Positions 50,236 to 59,214 of a DNA stretch of 64,000 nt are shown here, piece by piece. The DNA lies in contig NZ_CP090974.1 of assembly GCF_021513195.1 (NCBI RefSeq), positions 2,554,001 through 2,618,000 of the forward strand. The letters are read 5' to 3'. A program made the translations under genes and the position numbers. Position 1 is the first letter of the stretch; each line of letters starts with the position of its first letter. A model generated the notes under the pieces. The model searched no databases and was not told the DNA's origin. It saw only the letters and a list, made by a program, of their open reading frames with translations. This stretch comes from Shewanella sp. OMA3-2. GTDB lineage: Bacteria; Pseudomonadota; Gammaproteobacteria; Enterobacterales; Shewanellaceae.

Positions 50236-52209
50236 GTGTACGCCCAGCATGGGCATGAACTAATGAGGTGGAAGTCCTCTGTAGGAAGATCACCGTTACT
50301 CTTTCTAAAAGAGAATAACATACTGTTATTAAACGTTAACTACTAGCGAATGGCAAGGGCTTAATCGCGAGGTTTGGTCTGGAGGAAGCCGCTAGCAAAT
50401 TTGCGAGCTGATGAACAAGAACATCATATGAGGCGTAGGCTAGAGGTGAGTTGGCACAAGACGACGAAACCACGTGATCTAATGGCCACCGTAAATGATG
50501 CAGCAGTGCAAAGAAAGTTCATGTTCTTATCTGGGGAGATCTGCTTAACACGCGATCGGTCATTAACCAGTAAGGCTCTGGTTTATAAGTGCCTTGGCTT
50601 TTCAACTTCATCGACTGAAAAGAGCGAACCAGATGGAAACCGATAGCGCATGACGGGGTAACTTGGCATGTGATTAAGCAGAAGTCAGCAGACGGCATAG
50701 TAGCCCAACGCCCATCGTAATGGTTGGGATATGGTGAAGGCCTGAACATTTAGAAGAAGGAGGAGTCTTGTCAAACTTGTCGATACCCACTACGTCGCCA
50801 GACGATTACTATCAGCAGCGTATTGATATGCAACCGGCCTTCAACAACGATTTATTCCAACAACTGCTCGAACCTGAAAATCTACACCGAGCTTGGCGTC
50901 AAGTTAAAGCCAATAAAGGCGCTGCGGGAATCGATGGCATGACTATCGAAGCCTTCCCGCTCTGGATGCAACAAGGCGGCTGGCAACTGTGTAAATCTCA
51001 ATTAGAGCGAGGTGAATACCAACCCTCAGCGGTCAGGCGCGTAGAGATCGACAAACCCGATGGCGGTAAACGCAAATTGGGGATCCCTAACGTCATTGAC
51101 CGTGTGATACAGCAAGCCATTGCTCAAATACTCACGCCACTGTTTGACCCATTCTTCTCGACCAACAGCTTTGGCTTTAGGCCGAACAGAAATGCCAAAC
51201 AAGCGGTACTGCAAGTAAGGGATATCATCAAACAAAAACGCAAATTTGCCGTCGATGTTGATCTGTCTAAGTTCTTTGACCGAGTTAATCATGATCTCTT
51301 GATGACTCAACTTAGAAGCAAGGTGCAGGATAAGCGTCTGTTGGCGCTTATTGGTAAATACCTTCGAGCTGGTGTGATGGTCAATGGCCAATTTGAAGCA
51401 AGCTTTGAAGGCGTGCCTCAAGGCGGCCCACTCTCGCCATTACTCTCTAACATTATGCTGGATAGTCTGGATAGTCTGGATAAAGAGCTGGAAAGCCGAG
51501 GGCATAAATTCGCCCGCTACGCGGACGACTTCATCATTTTGGTAAAGTCTATTCGAGCAGGAGAGCGGGTACTCAAGAGCATTACTCAATATCTGGCCAC
51601 TAAGCTAAAACTGGCCGTTAATGAACAGAAAAGCCAAGTGGTTAAGGTCGGTCAAAGCAAGTTTCTTGGGTTTACATTTAACCGAGGAAAGATCCAGTGG
51701 CATGCTAAAACATTACGCATTTTCAAACAAAAGATGAGACGACTGACGAACCGAAATTGGGGAGTTAGTATGGGATATCAATTGTTTAAAGTGCGGCAGT
51801 ACATGCAAGGCTGGATCAACTACTTTGGCATAGCCAATGCTTACCAAGGATGTGTCGATTTAGACCATTGGATCCGTCGTCGCATACGTATGTGCTACTG
51901 GCGTCAGTGGCGAAAACCACGGACTAAGGTGCAAAATTTACTTAAGCGTGGCGTCAGGATCCAAGCCGCTGTTGCTTGTGGTATCACAAGTAAAGGCCCT
52001 TGGCGTAGCTCTAAAACACCAGGGATACAGCAAGCACTGAGTAATGAGTATCTGAAGAAAGCAGGATTATATTCACTAAGAGATGGATGGATCGCAGTTC
52101 ATTATCCTAACCAGAAAGTTTAGTTAGGGGTTCTAAATGAACCGCCCTGTGCGGAGCCGCATGCAGGGTGGTGTGGGGGCTGGAGGTTAGATACCTCCGG
52201 CTACCCGAT
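50236..52209 (+). mobile_element. Group II intron, about 1974 bp
   Basis: It begins GTGTACGCCCAGCATGGGC, a usual 5' end for bacterial group II introns. It encodes a reverse transcriptase-maturase. The 3' end has a domain V-like hairpin (GGAGCCGCATGC ... GGTGTGGGGGC, about 52153-52180) and finishes CTACCCGAT at 52201-52209. Ends are judged by similarity to known introns and may be off by a few bases. It lies 6 bp from the stop codon of the HEPN-like gene. Confidence 0.85.
50768..52123 (+). CDS. ltrA: Group II intron reverse transcriptase / maturase
   Basis: The 451-residue protein has the reverse-transcriptase blocks VDLSKFFDRVNHDLL and GVPQGGPLSPLLSNI and the catalytic FARYADDFIILV (YADD). 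A maturase X domain follows (FKVRQYMQGWINYFG, then RRRIRMCYWRQWRKP). No HNH endonuclease domain is seen at the C-terminus, so it would rely on target structures or replication forks for insertion. It starts with TTG after AAGGAGGAG. It serves splicing and retromobility of the intron that encodes it. Confidence 0.95.
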   Translation: MSNLSIPTTSPDDYYQQRIDMQPAFNNDLFQQLLEPENLHRAWRQVKANKGAAGIDGMTIEAFPLWMQQGGWQLCKSQLERGEYQPSAVRRVEIDKPDGGKRKLGIPNVIDRVIQQAIAQILTPLFDPFFSTNSFGFRPNRNAKQAVLQVRDIIKQKRKFAVDVDLSKFFDRVNHDLLMTQLRSKVQDKRLLALIGKYLRAGVMVNGQFEASFEGVPQGGPLSPLLSNIMLDSLDSLDKELESRGHKFARYADDFIILVKSIRAGERVLKSITQYLATKLKLAVNEQKSQVVKVGQSKFLGFTFNRGKIQWHAKTLRIFKQKMRRLTNRNWGVSMGYQLFKVRQYMQGWINYFGIANAYQGCVDLDHWIRRRIRMCYWRQWRKPRTKVQNLLKRGVRIQAAVACGITSKGPWRSSKTPGIQQALSNEYLKKAGLYSLRDGWIAVHYPNQKV

Positions 52210-52215
52210 TATATT

Positions 52216-52686
52216 TCAATTGTACTGCGCCATGAATGAATCAGAAAAACGCCTCCAAAGCGGCATTAGGTTTTCAAAATTCAGTTTGTCATCTAACAAT
52301 TTAGCTTGACACTGCCAGTGATCTTTTAGGTGCACAGGCTTCTTTGGCGTTGGATATCGCCCGTCCCAAATGACATACTCTGACAAGACTCTAAGCATGT
52401 GTTTTTCATCTTTTGATATAGATATGCTTGCTGTATGGGCTAAGGCCACTAAATCATGAGTAGAGTTGAATTCTACATCCGCACCGACACATTGTGCTTT
52501 AAACACAAGTTCAAAAGACATACCCATGAGCATTTTATAAGTTGCCCAGCAATTAACCTCTAAATTCTTATTTTCTTGCATCGCCTTCCATAAGATACGA
52601 GCTGAAATTAAGAGATCGTGTGACTTATTATGCCAATATGCTGGAGTTTCCTGCCGAGTATCAAATTGAGCTTGATATGGATCCAT
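52216..52686 (-). CDS. HEPN-like helical protein, cargo gene
   Basis: The 156-residue protein is predicted helical. The N-terminal NKSHDLLISARILWKAM and the following MLMGMSFELVFKAQCVG helices resemble HEPN-domain proteins that bind or cut RNA. THDLVALAHTA and the WDGRYPTPKKP loop also occur in uncharacterised HEPN-like families I recall. No clear R-x4-6-H motif is visible, so nuclease activity is uncertain. It starts 3 bp after the stop codon of the SHOCT membrane gene, forming a tight two-gene unit. Confidence 0.65.
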   Translation of the reverse strand: MDPYQAQFDTRQETPAYWHNKSHDLLISARILWKAMQENKNLEVNCWATYKMLMGMSFELVFKAQCVGADVEFNSTHDLVALAHTASISISKDEKHMLRVLSEYVIWDGRYPTPKKPVHLKDHWQCQAKLLDDKLNFENLMPLWRRFSDSFMAQYN

Positions 52687-52689
52687 ACT

Positions 52690-53295
52690 TTAATTTCTCT
52701 TTAAAAGCTTGGTTCTGGCTTCGTTAAACTCCACTTCAGAGATGTGACCATCTTCTTTGAGCTTCGCCCACTTTGTTAGCTCATCAGCTACAGAGTATTG
52801 TTTTAATTTTTCTCCTTTAATTATGTCTACCTCTGACTGAATGCTCGAACTTTTCTCTGATTTAGGTTTTGTTGAAAAAATCCCATTAATCTCTACCCAC
52901 TCTTTATGCTGGCTCAAAGGATTAAAGAATAGTTGGGATATAAACACCAAATACAGTATTGGAACCGAAGTTGCAAATAGGGATGCGTAAAACTCATCAT
53001 CATATTTTTCCCACGAATACATATCTTCAGTGTACTCGGTAGTTATATGCAGAAAGCCAAAATATATGGCAAACCCACCACAGATTAACAATGCTAAAAA
53101 TGTGTAACCCCTAAAAACCTTTACAGCCGTTTCAATATGATTGAAATCTTCATTTTTCTTCATCATGAAAATTCCAAAAATCAGGAATATTGCTGGTATT
53201 ACACCAACACCAAAAAATATGGAAGGTAAAAAAAGCAGAATGAATATCACAATCTTGCTGTGATCACCGCTAGTCAATGGTTGATTTGTCACCAA
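52690..53295 (-). CDS. Membrane protein with C-terminal SHOCT domain, cargo gene
   Basis: The 201-residue protein has four predicted membrane helices (about 12-45, 62-80 and 108-125, the first region long enough for two). Its C-terminal 30 residues form a SHOCT domain (LTKWAKLKEDGHISEVEFNEARTKLL). SHOCT tails occur on many bacterial membrane and phage-linked proteins and probably mediate oligomerisation. With the HEPN-like gene it could form a membrane-coupled defence or toxin unit, but nothing in the sequence proves it. Confidence 0.75.
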   Translation of the reverse strand: MVTNQPLTSGDHSKIVIFILLFLPSIFFGVGVIPAIFLIFGIFMMKKNEDFNHIETAVKVFRGYTFLALLICGGFAIYFGFLHITTEYTEDMYSWEKYDDEFYASLFATSVPILYLVFISQLFFNPLSQHKEWVEINGIFSTKPKSEKSSSIQSEVDIIKGEKLKQYSVADELTKWAKLKEDGHISEVEFNEARTKLLKRN

Positions 53296-53423
53296 ACTCT
53301 CCTTTTGAAATATAACGCTTATTGAAGGGCAAATGAAAATTAAAGTCGCCCTTTAACTTATTGATTATTATCATCCTACATTTGCTATCTTATTGAAGTA
53401 AAGAAATTAATTGTGTCTAACAG

Positions 53424-54018
53424 ACAAAAACAAACCGAGCTTGCACGTAAAGTAGAATTTTGGCTCAGTACACTAAAAATTAAAGCCAATAAAATCAGAT
53501 GATTACGGTTTTTCTATTTTTAATACGATACAACTAAAGAACGATTTTAAATCGTTTTTTAGTTGTAAATCGATGAAATCCCATTATAACTGTACATAAA
53601 AACAGTACGTACCATATAAAAGTGTCCCAGCTGATTTTATCTTTCACGCTTTTGGCTTTTTCACATGCGCAGCATGTGGCTGTTGGGGTTAAGGGGTTCA
53701 CCCCTTGCCCGTAGCTCCTATCCGATCTTTTTGGAACAAAAAGTGGGATAGGAGCGTACCGAGTTACGTTGTAGTCCCACTTAATAAGTGGGCTGCTTTG
53801 GCTTCGCACTCATTGAGTGCGAAACGGTTTAAATTGCATTCTTTAAGTGAACAGTTACGTGAAATGAGCGTGAAATTAACGCGAAAAAAGGTGAAAATTC
53901 GATTTCTCAGCAAGATTTATTATCGATTTACGCCCGTAGAATTTGATAAGTGCGGCTGAGAAATGATGCCGCTGATAGGCCCCATCATTTCTCAGGCTGA
54001 TTATTGGTTCTGTGAGAG
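53424..54018. repeat. Block shared by both integrative elements, copy 2
   Basis: Matches 49199-49688 but has an extra stretch of about 100 bp near 53505-53625. That stretch contains a 35-bp near-perfect palindrome (53531-53565, arms CAACTAAAGAACGATTT). The stretch 53296-53423 between this block and the SHOCT gene shows no gene. It ends about 100 bp before the integrase stop. Confidence 0.75.
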
Positions 54019-54122
54019 CAAATTTTGGCGTATAAAGTCACTCAGGATTTACTGACTGTTGTCATGATTAACGCTCTACGGTTGAACTTTTCAGCAAAAA
54101 TCCTCTCATATAATCCCACTTC

Positions 54123-55538
54123 TTATACTGGTAGAAATAAATTCAATGTGTAACTGACTTTATCCACCACTGGTTTGAGTGTTTTCACATCATATTGCTT
54201 GCCGTATCGTCCATAGGTGATGTTGTGATAAACGTGTCCAACAAGCTGTGCCACCATCGACTCTTCTGTTTGCAGTTGTTTCAGTTCATCAATAAAGGTG
54301 TGACGGAATGAGTATGCTGTAGGTCGTTTACCTGCGATAAAGTGTAGTTGATCGAGTAATTTGCCAAATTCACGGCAGAACTTATGTGACCAAACGCCAT
54401 CACTACTAGGTTGGTAATGAAATAACGGGCTGTTTGTTAAATGACTATTTTTTAACTGACAGCTTTTTGATGTTCGGTCAGTAATGGTTTGAACGAAATC
54501 AATAAAACCAAGCTCAATGAGTTTTTGATGTAGCGGAACAGTTCGTTTTGACTGAGTTGTCTTGAGTTGTTGGCTCGTGCCTTCATTGGTCACGTGAATG
54601 ACGCTGATGCCATCGATTACGGTTATATCATTGCTGTGTAGCTGACAAGCCTCTGAAGGCCGTAAACCTTGATACAGCATCAATAGTGTTATCCATTTAA
54701 AGTCAGGATGCTTATCGATAAAGTCTTGTGATTGCAGTACGTGTTTTAGTTGCTCTGGTTGCCAGCGCTGACGCGCTAAATCATGCCCAGCTTGGTTACT
54801 TGGTTTTGATAGTTTCACTTCATCAAACGGGTTGGCGCTGGTGTAACGCATCAGTTTGCACCACTTAAAGAACTGCGACACCGCTGCTAGGTAGTCTTTG
54901 TTACTTTTGTGGCTTCTGCCCTCTTCAAGTAAACAATCCTTGTATTCCATCGCCTCAGCGCTGGTAATGTCGAATACATCATCTAGGTGAGTTCTTTCAA
55001 TAAAGTGGCCTATACGTTGATTTAGCTGCTTTACCGTTAAGACTGAGACAGACTGCTTTTGTTTGGAGTTAATAAACTTAATTAGTGCATCCGTTAATGT
55101 GACGTTAGCGACTGAATTTGTTTGCTTTTTACTACCCGAACTTTTTGAAAACACCAAGTTTGTTGATGAGGGATAATTGTCATATGTCGCACTATTATGG
55201 GCTAATTGCGTTGGCCGAGTGGGAATAAACTGAATGATTTCCCGCACTGGCTTAGCCTTATCATCAAGCGTATCTGTTGCCCCAACAAAGCCTGCACGGG
55301 CATCATTAATCAATTGATTGACGTGTTCCTTAAACGCATCGGGCTGTGATTGTGGGGTTAAGTTGCTGATTAATGGTCGTAAGATACCCGCAACGACAAG
55401 GTTACGGCCTATCGCGATTGAGCGCTGTTTAGTGAGCAAGGATACTTTGATGTCGGCAGCGAAGCCTTTATCACGAAGATTAGCAGGCAATACCATGCGG
55501 GTGTAATAGGTACAATTTGTGGCTCGAAATAGGTACAT
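54123..55538 (-). CDS. Tyrosine integrase of the tRNA-Ser element
   Basis: The 471-residue protein has an N-terminal arm-binding part and a core-binding domain at about 145-245. The catalytic domain shows R293 in QGLRPSEACQL, a lysine in LKTTQSKRTVP, R412-H413 in AYSFRHTF, H435 in LVGHVYHN and the nucleophile in ITYGRYGK (Tyr 445 or 442). All active-site residues are present. It lies about 100 bp from the tRNA-Ser 3' end, which it should use as attB. Its protein could also mobilise the distal element, whose own integrase is deleted. A decayed relative lies at 35921. Confidence 0.93.
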   Translation of the reverse strand: MYLFRATNCTYYTRMVLPANLRDKGFAADIKVSLLTKQRSIAIGRNLVVAGILRPLISNLTPQSQPDAFKEHVNQLINDARAGFVGATDTLDDKAKPVREIIQFIPTRPTQLAHNSATYDNYPSSTNLVFSKSSGSKKQTNSVANVTLTDALIKFINSKQKQSVSVLTVKQLNQRIGHFIERTHLDDVFDITSAEAMEYKDCLLEEGRSHKSNKDYLAAVSQFFKWCKLMRYTSANPFDEVKLSKPSNQAGHDLARQRWQPEQLKHVLQSQDFIDKHPDFKWITLLMLYQGLRPSEACQLHSNDITVIDGISVIHVTNEGTSQQLKTTQSKRTVPLHQKLIELGFIDFVQTITDRTSKSCQLKNSHLTNSPLFHYQPSSDGVWSHKFCREFGKLLDQLHFIAGKRPTAYSFRHTFIDELKQLQTEESMVAQLVGHVYHNITYGRYGKQYDVKTLKPVVDKVSYTLNLFLPV

Positions 55539-55595
55539 ATGTCTCAGTCATCCGTTTTGGGTCTGAGAATATGATTTTTCAAATGCTAGAAAGCA

Positions 55596-55624
55596 AAAAA
55601 GCCATTGATTATCAATGGCTTTTT
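55596..55624 (-). terminator. Hairpin between tRNA-Ser and the integrase gene
   Basis: The stem AGCCATTGAT / ATCAATGGCT with flanking A- and T-runs lies just beyond the tRNA 3' end. A nearly identical one is at 49879-49907. It probably ends tRNA-Ser transcripts and keeps them from reading into the integrase. Confidence 0.7.
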
Positions 55625-55636
55625 CACTTTAGAATG

Positions 55637-55726
55637 TGGCGGAGGGATAGGGATTTGAACCCTAGAACGGGATAAACCGTTGCCGGTTTTCAAGACCGGT
55701 GCATTCGACCACTCTGCCATCCCTCC
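55637..55726 (-). tRNA. tRNA-Ser (anticodon TGA)
   Basis: A 90-nt class II tRNA. On the minus strand it starts GGAGGGATGGCAGAGTGG and has the anticodon stem CCGGT with loop CTTGAAA (anticodon TGA). A long variable arm follows, then GGTTCAAATCC in the T-arm, and an encoded CCA end. The acceptor stem GGAGGGA pairs with TCCCTCC. Its 3' 27 bp are the attachment site of the neighbouring elements, and the gene stays whole because the inserted copy restores the end. Confidence 0.97.
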
Positions 55727-55737
55727 GAACGCGGCGA

Positions 55738-55766
55738 ATAATATGACAACCTATTGATGCTGTAAA
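55738..55766 (-). promoter_or_regulatory. Promoter of tRNA-Ser
   Basis: On the minus strand TTTACA (55761-55766), a 17-bp spacer and TATTAT (55738-55743) precede a GC-rich CGCCGCG discriminator, as in growth-rate-controlled stable-RNA promoters. Confidence 0.7.
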
Positions 55767-55814
55767 GTCCTAATTGAAAAAAATGCTCAACTGGCTACTT
55801 TAAGATCACTTTGG

Positions 55815-57083
55815 CTAATCTTCATGCTTTTTAAGGGCAATTCTGGCTGGATCTGGCATGGTGAATGATTCAAGCCAAGTGTTCCATGAAGAATAGCGGC
55901 TGGTGTAATACGCGCCAAATACCATGACTGAACAGATTAAAATGCCTAAACCGATTGCCTGCTCACCTGCCCCGGCAAATGCTGCCACAACACTTGATGC
56001 GCCAAACGCGACACTGATTTGAATAAAGTTCTGTAACCCAGCGGCTTTGGCAGCATCATCTTTAAATGTTTGTAAGGCGTTATTCACCACAATAGGATAA
56101 ATCGCACCATTTGCAGCAGCCATAAATGCAAATACTATCAATAGTGGGTAGATGGTTGTCATTTCAAAAGCAATCGTCAAAATTGAAATTAACAGCGTTG
56201 TGGTAAAGAAAAGACCTAACTGCACTTTCAATGCCATTTGACTGCCAAAACGTTTAATCAGTATTTTACCGCCATAGCCCCCAACGATGAACATAATAGT
56301 TTGTGGAATAAAGCTTAAGCCAATCGCTGTTGCATCAAAGCCAAACTTATCCATCACCGCTGGCCACAGGGTTAAATAAGAAAAGAATGCCCCAGAACAG
56401 GCGGCAAATATCATCACATTTCCGACATAGAATGGATTTGCTAACATTTGCTTGAATGTCATCGCTTTATCTTTATCAGCTTTAATCGCCTCTGCGCTAG
56501 GTTTGTCGGCTTTGACAAAAATTTGAGTCATCAAAATCAGCAGCACACCGAGTAACGCTAAACAAACAAATATGCTCTGCCATCCCCAATATGATAAAAA
56601 GAAAGCTCCAATTAAGGGTGCTATAGCAGGAGATAAAGCGACTAATGGCATAATGTTTGACAGCACGTGCTGAGACTCTTCTGCATCATACTTTTCAATT
56701 ACCAAGGCTTGCCAAATAACACTGGCACTACACACACCAATAGCTTGAATGAAACGGCCAATATTCATCATCACAATATTATCGCTAATAATGATAAGAC
56801 CAGTTGCCATAACAAATAGCACTAAACCCAGTAGTAGCGAATTTCGCTTGCCCCATTTTTCAACAAGCTTGCCATAAAGTAATTGGCCAAAAGCTAAACC
56901 CGCTAAGAAGGTCGTTAGTGACATTGCCACATCAGCAGAAGATGCATCTAGTGAGCCTTCAATCGATTTAAAAGCAGGTAAATACATATCTGTGGCAATA
57001 AAACACAGCATACTGAGAATGGTCAAATAGAGAAAAAAGCCAGCTTTCTCAATAACACCAGGGGATTTTTGTTGTTTACTCAT
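55815..57083 (-). CDS. punC: PunC-like MFS purine nucleoside transporter
   Basis: The 422-residue protein has 12 membrane helices of the Bcr/CflA branch. The stretches CFIATDMYLPAFKSIE, CSASVIWQALVIEKYD, NIMPLVALSPAIAPLIGAF and GGYGGKILIKRFG match E. coli PunC (YdhC) well. PunC imports purine nucleosides. The divergent LysR gene at 57197 matches PunR, so the pair is the usual regulator-transporter arrangement. With deoD near 33 kb the window holds both uptake and breakdown steps for purine nucleosides. Confidence 0.87.
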   Translation of the reverse strand: MSKQQKSPGVIEKAGFFLYLTILSMLCFIATDMYLPAFKSIEGSLDASSADVAMSLTTFLAGLAFGQLLYGKLVEKWGKRNSLLLGLVLFVMATGLIIISDNIVMMNIGRFIQAIGVCSASVIWQALVIEKYDAEESQHVLSNIMPLVALSPAIAPLIGAFFLSYWGWQSIFVCLALLGVLLILMTQIFVKADKPSAEAIKADKDKAMTFKQMLANPFYVGNVMIFAACSGAFFSYLTLWPAVMDKFGFDATAIGLSFIPQTIMFIVGGYGGKILIKRFGSQMALKVQLGLFFTTTLLISILTIAFEMTTIYPLLIVFAFMAAANGAIYPIVVNNALQTFKDDAAKAAGLQNFIQISVAFGASSVVAAFAGAGEQAIGLGILICSVMVFGAYYTSRYSSWNTWLESFTMPDPARIALKKHED

Positions 57084-57196
57084 ACCTAATACTCAAATTA
57101 TTTTTCATTAGACATAGTTTAATTATTAGAAATTAATCTGTGAAACGTTTATATTTGAACACAGCCATCAAAAAATATCACAGCAAAGGTTACCCT

Positions 57197-58100
57197 ATGC
57201 TTTCAGAGCAAACGTTACATATGATTGATATCGTCGCCCGATTAGGCAGTTTTACTGCGGCGGCGAATGAATTACATAAAGTGCCATCTGCGGTGAGTTA
57301 CGCGGTCAAGCAAGTAGAAACTGATATTGGTGTGGTGTTATTTGAGCGTCACCATAGATCGGTAACCTTAACTCAACCCGGTGAGCATTTTTTAAAACAT
57401 GCTCGCGAGTTACTCAGGCAAATGGGTGAGCTGAAACGTGAAACTCAACGGGTGGCAAATGGCTGGCAACCCACTTTATCTATTGCGTTAGACAATATTG
57501 TCCGAGGCCGACAAAATCAGTTGCTTAATTGCAGACTTTTATCGCCATTTTGATGATGTAGAGTTAATTATTCAAATTGAAGTATTTAATGGTGTGTGGG
57601 AGTCTTTGGCCAGTGGTCGCAGTATGGTAGCCATTGGTGCTACCACAGCAATACCTGTGGGTGGTGTATATCAATATCGAGATATGAAAGATATTGAGTG
57701 GGCATTTCTGGTCAGTAAAAACCATCCACTAGCCGCAATTGATAGGCCGCTTGAAGACGATGAGCTTAGGCAATACCCAGCAATTTGTTTAGAAGACACC
57801 TCAAGAGAAATCCCTAAACGCACCACTTGGCTTTTAGACAATCAACGCCGTTTGGTGGTGCCAGATTGGATAAGAGCAATTAATTGTTTTCGCTCAGGTT
57901 TAGGCGTGGGTTATATGCCGATCCACCTAGCGCAGCCCTTTATTAGCGGTGGCATGCTAATAGAGAAGCAATTAAAAAACCCTAAACCTTCTAGCCCTTG
58001 TTGTTTAGCGTGGGATCAAGACCGTATGTCTCCGGCACTACAATGGGTACTAGATTATTTAGGTGACACTGAAAAATTACACAATGAATGGCTAGCTTAA
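57197..58100 (+). pseudogene. punR: PunR-like LysR regulator, frameshifted
   Basis: The first frame (57197 to 57553) gives the winged helix (IVARLGSFTAAANELHKVPSAVSYAVKQVE) and hinge up to IALDNIV, then goes astray. The second (from 57498) continues EADKISCLIADFYRHFDDVEL through the effector domain (FNGVWESLASGR, AIGATTAIPVGG) to 58100. Removing one C at 57502-57503 joins them as DNIVEADKI and gives the same spacing as E. coli PunR. I start at the ATG at 57197 after AAAGG. It would regulate the divergent punC from the shared 113-bp region. A read error is as likely as a true mutation. Confidence 0.85.
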
Positions 58101-58496
58101 GTGATTAAACTTATTGTATTAGCCTTATGTTTTACATTTTTGGCTTGGTTAAGCATAGTTTGACTTATATTTGGTATTGATTTTTTGAGGCTAACAAGTT
58201 GAATCTTCAGCTTTCGCCCTTATATCTATTATTATCAATACCCATAACGTTAAGCAGAATAATGTTAGCGTAAAGCTAACTAGAGCAATCATTTTTAATA
58301 TTGGTTTAAGCTAGCTTGATAACAATGGCATTATATTTAAATTTTAGGGTTTAAATTACTGATTAACCCTTATTTATGATGCTATATCACTGTGTTTACT
58401 TTAAGCTGAGTCATCTAAATTTAACCAATTAATCAACTTTGTTGCGTGTGGTTGTTTATTGTTCAAAATACGCATTTTACTGTCTTGGAGACTATT
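58101..58496. other. Intergenic region upstream of yccA
   Basis: About 396 bp, AT-rich with no coding frame. It should hold the yccA promoter; no clear hairpin or operator seen. Confidence 0.4.
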
Positions 58497-59156
58497 ATGA
58501 ATCAACAAACTTTGTCGGGCCATCAAGCTACGACGGTGGAAACAAACAAACTCATTAAAAATACTTATATGCTGTTGTCGATGACTCTGGCATTTGCCGC
58601 GGTAATGGCTGGTGTGGCAATGGCGTTAAATATTGGTCCATTTATGTCTATCGGTTTGTCATTAGGCAGTATCGTAGTGATGATAGTGACCTTGAAAAAA
58701 GCCGATAACGCATCTGGTTTAGCGTGGATATTTGCTTTCACCGGTATGCAAGGTGCATCACTGGGTTACATTTTGAACCACTATGTTGGCTTAGCCAATG
58801 GCCCTGAATTAATCATGCAAGCCTTTGGTTTAACCTCAATTATATTTGTGTCGCTATCAGCTTACGCCATCACCACCAAAAAAGACTTCAGCTTTATGGG
58901 TGGTTTCCTGTTTGCGGGTTTATTAGTGGTTATCGGTGCATCACTGATTAATATGTTTGTGGGTAACGGCGTGGCATTTGTCGCTATTCAAGCTGCTGTA
59001 GCAATGTTGATGGTCGGGTTAATCCTTTATGATACAAGTCGTATCGTAAATGGTGGCGAAACCAATTATATTCGCGCAACCATTTCGTTATTCTTAAACT
59101 TCATCAACTTATTCATGGCGCTATTGCACTTATTAGGCATAAGCAACGACGATTAA
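58497..59156 (+). CDS. yccA: Bax-inhibitor-1 family membrane protein YccA
   Basis: The 219-residue protein has the same length as E. coli YccA. Seven predicted membrane segments are present, with the family stretch TGMQGASLGYILNHY and the C-terminal ILYDTSRIVNGGETNYIRATISLFLNFINLF. YccA binds and modulates the FtsH/HflB membrane protease. The ATG at 58497 follows GGAG at 58487-58490; the frame is open 17 codons upstream. The tus genes follow, as yccA and tusE neighbour each other in E. coli. Confidence 0.95.
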   Translation: MNQQTLSGHQATTVETNKLIKNTYMLLSMTLAFAAVMAGVAMALNIGPFMSIGLSLGSIVVMIVTLKKADNASGLAWIFAFTGMQGASLGYILNHYVGLANGPELIMQAFGLTSIIFVSLSAYAITTKKDFSFMGGFLFAGLLVVIGASLINMFVGNGVAFVAIQAAVAMLMVGLILYDTSRIVNGGETNYIRATISLFLNFINLFMALLHLLGISNDD

Positions 59157-59214
59157 TCGTCATTGACAGTAATTTACGATAAAATGGCCCTAAATTAGGG
59201 CCATTTTTTTTATA

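Larger units (their letters stand above)
50029..55662. mobile_element. Proximal integrative element at tRNA-Ser, about 5.6 kb, with intact integrase
   Basis: It is bounded by the 27-bp tRNA-Ser end at 50029 and at 55636. Contents in order: conserved left end, group II intron, HEPN-like gene, SHOCT membrane-protein gene, 0.6-kb shared block, tyrosine integrase. The integrase is adjacent to the tRNA, as is usual. No conjugation or replication gene is present, so it is an integrative cargo element. Confidence 0.85.
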
